Of a stretch of DNA of 64,000 bases, positions 56,347-64,000 are shown in pieces; positions within the stretch are counted from its first letter, which is position 1; each line of letters begins with the position of its first letter. The stretch comes from Pilaira anomala. Lineage: Eukaryota > Mucoromycota > Mucoromycetes > Mucorales > Mucoraceae. The translations under genes and the position numbers were made by a program. The notes under the pieces are model-generated. The model had not been told where the DNA came from. It made no database searches and saw nothing but the letters and a program-made list of their open reading frames with translations. The DNA lies in contig JAIXMQ010000004.1 in the NCBI GenBank assembly GCA_025716855.1, positions 496,001 to 560,000 on the forward strand, read 5' to 3'.

Positions 56347-57910
56347 CTGGATTTCCCACTGTTTTTGGGACTAAATGTCAGAGTTGTTTGAACAAAATCA
56401 GAATTATTTTTTGAACAATTATTTAAAATTTTTGGAATATTTATTATTTTTAAAATAAAACTATAGCATCTGCTCTTCGGCTAAGCAACGGGAAAAAAAA
56501 GATACAGAATGTCTTATCCATCCTCTACAATCACTCAAAGTTACTTTAGAACATGATTCTAATATTCTTGGTGTGAGAGTATCCTTGCCATCGATAGGAG
56601 ATCTTTTGATACCTGCCTTAACCTTAGACCAAAACTCTTCGATAGGATTCAAAAATGGGGAGTATGGTGGCAAGTAAACACACTTATAACCCCTACTGAC
56701 AATATAATCATTCATAACCTTACCTCTTGGTCCATGGATTGGGGCATTATCTATTACTAGGTAAAAACCTTGCATCTTATTTTTATCTAAAACATCCATG
56801 ACGTTGCAAAGGTAAGCTAAGTAATGGCTGGTATTGGTACCTTTCGTGATTTTGACAGCCTTTCCGTCGAGCTTTCTCTTTTTAGCATTAGTCGCCGGAG
56901 TGGGTTTTCTTAACGATATATTATAACCCCAGCAGAAGATATGGCTCCTAAATCGTTATGGATGTACCTCTGTTCGTAGGTACAATGGTCTTAGCAGGCT
57001 TTCCTTTTGCAGACCATCCTCTATTTCTCACTATATGTAAATTGAAGCCTGCTTCATCTAAAAACACACAGTTGCGCTCAAAACCCGTATCCTTGTCAGC
57101 AATAAACGTTTCGACACGTTCTCTTCGTTGTCGTATAGTGTCTTCATCGTTACGCTTGGCTGGTATTTTTTCTAATCGCTTTAAGGATAGCGCACAACAA
57201 TGGGTCTTCATATGGCGCTCAAGTCCAGATTTACTAATTACTAAATCCTTAAATTCTTTTACTAGCTCGTCTTTTATGTGCTCAATAGTTGCTGTAGCAA
57301 ACTTTTCAATATAGTTGATAATAAAGTCTGTATGTTCCTGTTTTAAGGATGACATACTACCTTCAGCTGACCCTCTCTTCTTACGAACTACCCCTACCAG
57401 ATGAGAGCCATTGGCTTCTAAATCTATATGCTGAGCTTCTTGATATGCCAAAACAGTTGGCTGCTTCCATAGTACTTACACCTTCGGTAAGCTGCTCAAG
57501 AAAGCCGACAATTTGAAGATCGCTGTAGCTTCTGTAAGCGAGCTTTTTTTTTTTCCAATTCTTTTTTTATGATCCCCAGTAGGTCTGGTTTTTTTTCTTG
57601 CGAACTGTTTTCCTCTTCCTCTTCTTGTTCAGATTCAAATTGTTCCGTCTCAGCTGTAATGCCAACGGTTTCGTTCACTTCCTCATCTAATTCCATTGCG
57701 CTTATACCATCTTACTCAATTCTCATCATCTACATAAGACTAACATATACTTCCGTTGTTTGGTCTTCTAAACAGAGTTCAGACATATCGATATCAAAAG
57801 TGGACATATTTATTTTTTATTCAAAAAATAATTCTGATTTTGTTCAAACAACTCTGACATTTACTCCCAAAAATTTTCAAACCGTGTCCCAAAAACAGTG
57901 GGAAATCCAG
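56347..57910 (-). mobile_element. Tc1/mariner element, right copy
   Basis: 1564 bp, the same length as the left copy, with TA at both outer sides (56345-56346, 57911-57912). It is the mirror image of 43346-44909. Confidence 0.9.
56461..57696 (-). pseudogene. broken mariner transposase, right copy
   Basis: Fragments 57696-57496, 57451-56948 and 56799-56461 encode the same peptides as the left copy, with frame breaks at equivalent places. Shared inactivating changes show the two copies descend from one already dead element. Confidence 0.85.
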
Positions 57911-57912
57911 TA

Positions 57913-58327
57913 CGCCAATTTTAAAAAAAAAATGATCGTGTCCTCTCTCGGCCCCCGTAAAGATCTACATTGAAATACCTTTCTAATTGATAATTTATAC
58001 TTTTAAGAGAGAATAGACAACTTATTAATAAGAAAGAGACATGTATATAAGAATTACTCTAGCAAAAATACTGTTACAAATAAAATCTGTAAATTATCTA
58101 TACATCACAGTAACTTTCCTTTGAATTTAAAAATATGAATACGTATCCATTTAAATTTTACTTAATATCGTTTGATGGACGAGCCATCCTTAATTGATCA
58201 TGTATTACATAACGTTTAATCTCAGCCGAGAGGATTTTGTTTCTGAGAAAATTGTGCAGAAAGATAAAATAAAGGGTTTTCTTTTTTGCTTATTCGTTTT
58301 TTTTTAAAAAAAAAAAAAAAAAAAGTT
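57913..58327. other. right flank of the palindrome / bZIP promoter
   Basis: 415 bp of unique sequence that does not match the left flank. It ends in a long A-run just before the bZIP start. Confidence 0.5.
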
Positions 58328-59904
58328 ATGTCAACCTCGTCACACGAAAGTAATAGCGAAACAGCTACCAACCATTTTGCTTTTCAACATTTCGATCAAG
58401 AATGTGATTTTGGAGTTGAGAATGAGAAAGGGCAGCGAGTTAGAAAAAGAAAGAAGCCCGGACGTAAACCGAACCCACCTTCGGTACAAGAAAGAAGAGC
58501 TCAAAATCGGGCAGCCCAAAAAGCCTTTCGAGAGAGAGAACACCAACGCAAATTGGAAAAGGAAAAGAAATTTGAAAGATATCATGAAGAGATTAAAGAC
58601 TTAAGGAAGCAATTGGCAATCGTTCAATATGAAGCAAAATATTTAAAAGCCTGTGTTTTACATCTTACGCTCTCCTGCTTAGTGCATCGTGGATCTGTAC
58701 CTCATATATGGACTGAATCTCGAATCATACCCAGTAACGATCATGGTGAATATAAGAAACCATCGCTTAAACCTGATGATGAGAACACAAAGGATGAAGC
58801 AAAACAAACTCCAGCTTTATTAGATATGCTTATAGAAAATAACTGTATAATGGATTTCGATAAAGCATTGTCGGCAACAACAGAAAATACATCGCTCTCA
58901 AATTACATGAAAAATAACGCTAATGCAAGTCCTGAAGAAATATTATGTTCTTCATATCAGAAATATATTGATCAAGAAGTGGTTACTCTGAATAAAAAAT
59001 CTCAAGAGCCATGTAGGAGTTTTCCAAACGCCAAAAGGAAATCAAAAGCGGCTGTTCCGGTTCAATCTCCTACGCCTTCTGAAGAAAGCCTTGATAGGCA
59101 TGTTTTATCGCTGCCACATCAATCCTCGCCGCCTCAAGAGACCTTATCATCAGTACATCAAGGAACAACCTTTGATGATTTTTCATCAACTACTTCACAT
59201 TCAGACAGAGAACAAACTGATATACCACAGCCTAATAACCAAGCCTTAATGGTTCAACAAAAACCTATTGTCGGTGTAATATCTGAACCACCTTCATTAA
59301 AAACGTCTGAAGATCTTAGAAATATGCCACCATTGCAAGCTTTACATATTCTGAAGCTTCAACTAAAAATGGGTAGTATCCTAGGTCCTATGACACCAGC
59401 TGCGCTATTACCAAGTATGTATATATCATTTACTTTTTTTTAACAAAACAATAAATTAACCATATCTTCTTTTTTTTTTTTTTTTTTTTTTTTTTAGCTG
59501 CTATACAAAGAGTCATACCTCATGATATCCGAATTGATTTTATGCCAGGAGCATCTATTCGAGACCGTATGATTCTATTTCAAGATTATTATAATATTGA
59601 TGAATGTTTTCAATATTTGACACAAAAGTCATTTTTCAAGGGTGGTGATGTACGGGATTCCAGAAATTGGGTAGTCGATCCTAAGTATTCGATACAATTC
59701 TGGTTTATTTCTCATTTACTTGTGGAGCAAACTTATGATGATTGCTTTGATAAAAAACGTGCTGAAATTGTTCATAAGGAATACATGTCTGATGAAATTG
59801 ATAATGATGTAAACAATACCAATAACTTTGAACACATATCGGCGGAAAGATCCACTGCTTCCGAAAGAAGAAGTTTTACAGGTGAGAATCCTTGCGTATG
59901 GTAG
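58328..59904 (+). CDS. bZIP transcription factor (Yap/AP-1-like) with DUF3425-type C-terminus
   Basis: Two exons (58328-59414, 59498-59904) give 497 residues. The basic region QERRAQNRAAQKAFREREHQ (about 57-76) has the fungal Yap/Pap1 signature N-x-x-AQ-x-x-FR, followed by a leucine-type heptad helix. A long Ser/Pro/Gln-rich middle has possible phospho-sites (SPTPSEES). The C-terminal exon matches the DUF3425 pattern of fungal bZIPs: IPHDIRIDFMPGASIRDRMI, then NWVVDPKYSIQFWFISH. Cysteine-rich redox domains of Yap1 are not obvious. A donor-like GTGAGA at 59881 with an acceptor near 60050 could give a slightly different C-terminus. Confidence 0.85.
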
Positions 59905-60853
59905 CCCTAATAACGAGACCCACATTATATCCTTATTGCGACATTTATAAGAGTAATAGAAAAAAATAAAAAGACCAAGTTTTTATGATAAAAAAAACTC
60001 TCGCCAAGTCCAAATATTATTTTTGTCTTCTCTTTATTTTTTAACTTACAGCGATAGTATTAATACTACTGTTAAATAATACGCGATGATAAGTTAATAG
60101 AGTGTGCTATCTTTTTTTTTAAAAATTTTGATTTTATAAAATTTGAAACATTTACCTAAAAATAAAAATTTTTAAAGTCGTAAAATCATCAAATTTCGAC
60201 AAATTTCAACAATATGTCGAAATTTAACTCTTAAATAAAAACAATTAGATGAAAGTATAACAGCAATTAAGGCACTTGTTAAGCTTCAATTACTTTAATA
60301 TAACAGTCATGACACAGAATGAACGCTAGAAAAATTATTTTTTATGATACTATACTCTAATACCTCAATTCAAACCATATTTTCTTTGACAGCAGGTATA
60401 AATTAAACTTTCTTCTCTTACTTAATTAGTGTCTGTTCATTATTTATATCCAGTAATATATGATACTTAATTATACTTATCTATCTTCTCTCAATTTATT
60501 CAAAATGGCCCCAAAATAAATAATCCCAGCGACACGACTGACAATAGGCTCGATCAAAGAAACTTCTTACTGCCAACAAGTATTATATTCCATCAGCTTC
60601 CGGTTCTTTCAGCTCTTTTCGCCTCATTAATAGCCTTGTTTTGTTCATACAAGCCTTTTACTTTGATAAGGGTAAGGCTATTTTAAACAATTTAAAAGTT
60701 AAAGTAAATCAAAAAATAACATTATTGCAATGTTTCAAATTATGATAGGGAGCAGCTGGCAAAGTGAATACCTAATCACGTGTATATCACGTGTTACTAC
60801 CGCAACTTTTATTAAAGTAATATATATTAATTTAAAAAATAACAATCACAAGC
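59905..60853. other. intergenic
   Basis: 949 bp of AT-rich DNA. It has inverted runs near 60120-60235 (AAATTTCGAC / GTCGAAATTT) that could form a hairpin. No gene is seen. Confidence 0.45.
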
Positions 60854-60926
60854 AGCACCATGGCGCAGCAGGAAGCGCGCAGGGCTCATAACCCTGAGGT
60901 CGTCTGATCGAAACGGACTGGTGCTA
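60854..60926 (+). tRNA. initiator tRNA-Met (CAT)
   Basis: A 73-nt cloverleaf folds fully: acceptor AGCACCA (60854-60860) with TGGTGCT (60919-60925), D stem GCGC/GCGC, anticodon stem CAGGG/CCCTG around loop CTCATAA with anticodon CAT at 60887-60889, and T stem GTCTG/CGGAC. Eukaryotic initiator marks are present: A1-T72 as the first pair, three G-C pairs closing the anticodon loop (GGG/CCC) and an ATCGAAA T loop instead of TTCGAAA. No intron is present. This is the tRNA used only for translation start. Confidence 0.95.
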
Positions 60927-60930
60927 CTTC

Positions 60931-60936
60931 TTTTTT
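60931..60936 (+). terminator. Pol III terminator of tRNA-iMet
   Basis: A run of six T four bases after the discriminator base, as expected for RNA polymerase III. Confidence 0.85.
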
Positions 60937-61506
60937 GCCGTTTCCGCCTGAATTGAAACAGCGATTTTTTTTTTTTTTTTTTTTTTTTTGCATGACTTTA
61001 AAGAACTTTAAAAAACTATTAATTGATGTAGTTAAATCCTTAGGATATAAAACAAGATTAGATGAAAATGCTCGAAATATTATTAGAGACTTTCTAAGTC
61101 CATCAATTCTCAATATAATAAATATTAAATTTATAAAAAATTATTTTCTTCAGTTTGGAAGTTTTAGATTTTAATCAATGTAGATGTAGTGCTTTAAATG
61201 TTTGGTTAAAAATATTATGGTGCTATGAGTTTTAGAAAAATGGTTCGCTTATTTTGCTTAGCACAATAAATACTAAAACGTATATATACTTTAAAAAAAG
61301 TATACAGGATGACTATTTAATGATAGTAGCAAACTTAGTATTGTAATATAATAAAAGCATAGTAGTAAATGAAACAACGTATGTATGTACACATTATATT
61401 GCATCGAGAAAAAAAGCGCAGTTAAGTGAACAAAATAATTAATAAAGCTTGGCAAAAAAATATATAAAAAGCTAATAAAAATACAATACGTATATACAAT
61501 GATAAT
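60937..61506. other. intergenic
   Basis: 570 bp, AT-rich with a T-run at about 60965-60989. A 79-codon plus-strand frame spans it but has no motif or neighbour that supports it. Confidence 0.4.
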
Positions 61507-64000
61507 TTATTTATCTTTATGTGAAGATGATTTAAAATTAGCTTTCAAAAACTTCATGAGATCCTTTCCTTCAGTAAGAATATCCACATAAGGGCTTTCA
61601 ACAGGAACCCAATCTACCGTCCAAGCTTCACCTTCTTTAAAGCTGATAATTTCATTCCAATCATCAAACAAAGGAGAGTTATCTAGTGGAATATTTCGTC
61701 CGTTTTTAGTTGTGATTTTTGTCACACGTCTTGTTTGGTAAGATGCAACAATATGAATACGCTCTGCCAGCATCTTTCCTGTATCAGTCGGTTGAATACG
61801 AATCCAAACACGTTGCTCAGGGTTGACACTCGCTACTGTAATATGACGATCTTCCTTAGCAGCTATAAAATTTAATAAAGGTTAGAAATATGTTGTTAAA
61901 AACAAAAAGTAGAAATAAAATACTTTACTTGATTCAGGTAATTTAGGTAATATTTTGCTGCCTTTAGAGTTATCGTTTTCTTCATAATATCCATAATCAG
62001 AAGCAGGAACAGCTATATTATAAAAAGTTAGATATATTTTTTAGTTTCTGTTTTTTTTTTCTGGTTTTTTTTTTTACCTTGTTGTTTTTTATTGTATGGA
62101 TTATTAGCAGACATCATAGGTGGAGCACCAGCTCTCAAGATACTAGTAGGGTATACCGTATTATTGACATATTTTTCTACTACGGGAGGACTAAAAAAGA
62201 CAGGTGTGGGTGCAGGCGTAGGCTGTTGTTGAAACACGGGTGTACTTTCCATACTTGTTAAGAGAGCAGGTCGTGCATGTTGAATAGGTGTTTGAAATCT
62301 TGGTTCAATTTCTTCACTTTCTTTTTCCTCATACTTACGTATCTCAACTACCTCCTGACTCTTCTTTTCTTCATACACTCGAATATCTGACGTTGGTTCC
62401 ACTGCAATTTTCGTAGATAATTGACGTTTCACAATAGTTGGATCTAAAATTTCAACTGTTGCTACAGCTGCATGTTCGATAGTTGGTTTTTTAGTAACTT
62501 TGACTGCAAATGTATCAGCAAAAGGATCTGATGGTTCAGGGTCTGATTCTCTTCGGTCATAAATCATGTCTGAATAATCGTATTCGGATTCATCGTCTGA
62601 CGTAGGAGCTGGTGCGGGTGGTGTAGGTGGTCGTTTACTGACTGGGATTAATGTATCCCATTCATCCTCTTCTTCATCATCGTTTTCTCCTTCTTCATCT
62701 GGCTTCAATGTCATGATCGAGTTCGAAAAGATAGGTTTAGGTGGATGTTTTTTAAAGTAAGGGTTTGTGGTACTTGTTTGCTGTTGCTGTTGATTCAATG
62801 GCTTGGAACTCACTGTAGACGATGATTGATTTTTTAATGGCATTGAAGTTAAAGTAGATGTAGATTGGTTGTTCAATGGAATAGATGTTAAAGTAGATGA
62901 AGATTGATTGTTCCATGGTATGGAACCCATCGTAGGAACTGTAGGTGAAGAATGATGATGTACTGATTGTGATACTGGTGGTAATGGTGTTGATACAGAT
63001 GAAGGTTGTGTTGGAAGTGAGCTACCATAAATTGGTGTTGAGTAACTAGGTTCGGTATGTTGATAGCTTGGTTGATCATTATAACTTGGAGGTGGTGCAG
63101 AGGGGGTACCATTATAATTTTGTTGTGAAGTGTTATGATAACTGGATTGTAAAGGCGGGAGAGGGGTATAGCTCTGTTGAGTAGACGGAGCATTGCTATA
63201 GCTCTGTTGAGTAGGTGGAACATTGTTATAGTTATGTTGAGTAGATGGAACGTTGTTATAGCTTTGTTGTTGCTGAGGGGGAGGTGTTGTTATATGATTA
63301 TAATTCTGTTGTACAGGTGACGTATTATGGGTGTAAGGTCCATTTTGAGCGATATCGTTACTAGTTAAAGGCAATGAGATGGGAGTAGAGTTTTGACGAG
63401 AATAATTTGGGTAAGTAGGTGGGTAAGCAGGTGCAACGGGTATAGTTGTAGCAGAAGCTCTTTGGTGCATTGTAGATGAGATAGGAGAAGTTGGACGATT
63501 GTGGTTAGATGCAATTGATGTATAACTTGATGAAGATGTATCTATCGGTTCTGGCATAGACATATGAGTACTAGGTGCTACAGGACGTACGGGAGATGTA
63601 TTGATTTGTGGTTGCGAAGTCGCAACAGTTGGTTTAGCAGGAGCAAGAGCAGGTGTATTTTGATAAAATACAGAATTAGATGCAGGTGTAGGAGATGTTA
63701 TCGAAAATTGAAGCGAGGATAAGTATGATTTGACAGGCTTTTGTGATGGTAGGGTTGGGGATGCAGACATATTTTGATGTCTAGGTGGTAGTGAAGGTTG
63801 CGAAGACGATGACGATTGTAAACCATAAAGGGGTTTAGGTAACAATGAAGACGTAGGAATTGAACTCGTAGAATTATTACCATGTGCAGTTGATAAGAGA
63901 GAAACTGATGTAAATAAAATGATGATATATTAGTTACTATGTATAAATATAAAGATTATATGATAGTACATACTTGAGGAATTATAAGCTCTTGGCTTTG
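61507..64000 (-). CDS. proline/serine-rich adaptor-like protein, C-terminal part (5' end outside window)
   Basis: Exons seen: 64000-63974 (partial), 63904-62078, 62012-61929 and 61862-61507. The long exon is rich in Pro, Ser, Gln and Thr, with repeated YNNVPSTQ/YSNAPSTQ-type units, SH3-ligand-like LPPRH and PPTPPAPAP motifs and NQSSST repeats. Acidic stretches (EEGENDDEEEDEWDTLIPV) follow. The last exons code an ordered domain of about 115 residues: VNPEQRVWIRIQPTDTGKML, IVASYQTRRVTKITTKNGRN, SPLFDDWNEIISFKEGEAW and VDILTEGKDLMKFLKANF. I do not recognise this domain; it may be a ubiquitin-like or RA-type fold. A cytoskeletal or signalling adaptor is plausible. Window end cuts the N-terminus. 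Confidence 0.75.

Larger units (their letters stand above)
43344..57912. repeat. 14.57 kb inverted repeat (palindrome) with mariner ends
   Basis: The sequence from 43344 to about 49903 reappears as its reverse complement from 51340 to 57912. Paired landmarks keep an almost constant coordinate sum, 101242-101243 through the middle and 101256 at the outer ends. The arms match over mariner elements, multi-SIM gene, gene fragment and Harbinger-like part. The difference in sums comes from homopolymer and repeat-length changes. The unique spacer is 49904-51339. Both outer ends read TA then CTGGATTTCCCACTG, so the outer borders are transposon ends flanked by TA. Assembly artefact is possible, but unique flanks, a unique spacer and small arm differences argue for a real structure. 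Confidence 0.9.

Noticed and set aside
60935..61174. A 79-codon frame after the tRNA
   Set aside because: Begins within Pol III terminator flank, has a poly-Phe from a T-run and shows no family motif.

Overview
The window looks like nuclear DNA of an early-diverging fungus, most likely Mucoromycota/Mucorales. It is AT-rich with many homopolymer runs. Genes carry numerous short introns (GTAAGT-like donors, TAG acceptors, often poly-T before the acceptor). Gene content is eukaryotic and fungal: fibrillarin, eL13, a DUF3425-type bZIP factor, an AroQ-type chorismate mutase, a Ser-rich GPI-type wall protein and an initiator tRNA. Exon chains below were joined by hand so that reading phase is kept across every intron.

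Layout. 0-6.5 kb: the 5' part of a minus-strand gene, then gene-poor DNA with two decayed Tc1/mariner transposase relics and one lineage-type hypothetical gene. 6.5-43 kb: a dense block of about 18 housekeeping genes. These are a tRNA m3C methyltransferase (METTL6-like), eL13, gamma-glutamyltranspeptidase, a NET/FAM199X-like nuclear protein, DNAJB12/14, Integrator subunit INTS2, a SOSS-B-like OB-fold protein, fibrillarin, a UPF0390 protein, a BRPF/Nto1 scaffold, a nucleoplasmin-like chaperone, an unknown beta-rich protein, chorismate mutase, a possible AF4/FMR2-like scaffold, TGFBRAP1/VPS3, a PRL phosphatase, a GPI-type surface protein and a YdcZ-type small transporter. 58-64 kb: a bZIP factor, tRNA-iMet(CAT) and the C-terminal part of a proline-rich adaptor-like protein.

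The outstanding structure is a 14.57 kb inverted repeat at 43344-57912. Two arms of about 6.57 kb, nearly identical wherever compared, flank a unique spacer of about 1.4 kb. Each outer end is a complete 1564-bp Tc1/mariner element, and the outermost TIRs are flanked by TA. Each arm also carries a gene for a low-complexity protein with several SUMO-interacting-like motifs, a truncated second copy of that gene, a 5'-severed fragment of another gene, a solo mariner end and half of a Harbinger-like element. The left arm stops two bases before the TIR of a second Harbinger-like element, which holds a nested solo LTR. Both mariner copies carry the same frameshifts, so the arms arose by one duplication of an already decayed locus. 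They have since diverged slightly: a one-base deletion frameshifts the right copy of the multi-SIM gene.

Functional themes: nuclear RNA and chromatin factors are over-represented (INTS2, SOSS-B-like, AF4-like, BRPF, nucleoplasmin-like, NET-like, fibrillarin). Several gene pairs share short divergent promoters (DNAJB12/INTS2, fibrillarin/UPF0390, BRPF/NPL, chorismate mutase/AF4-like).
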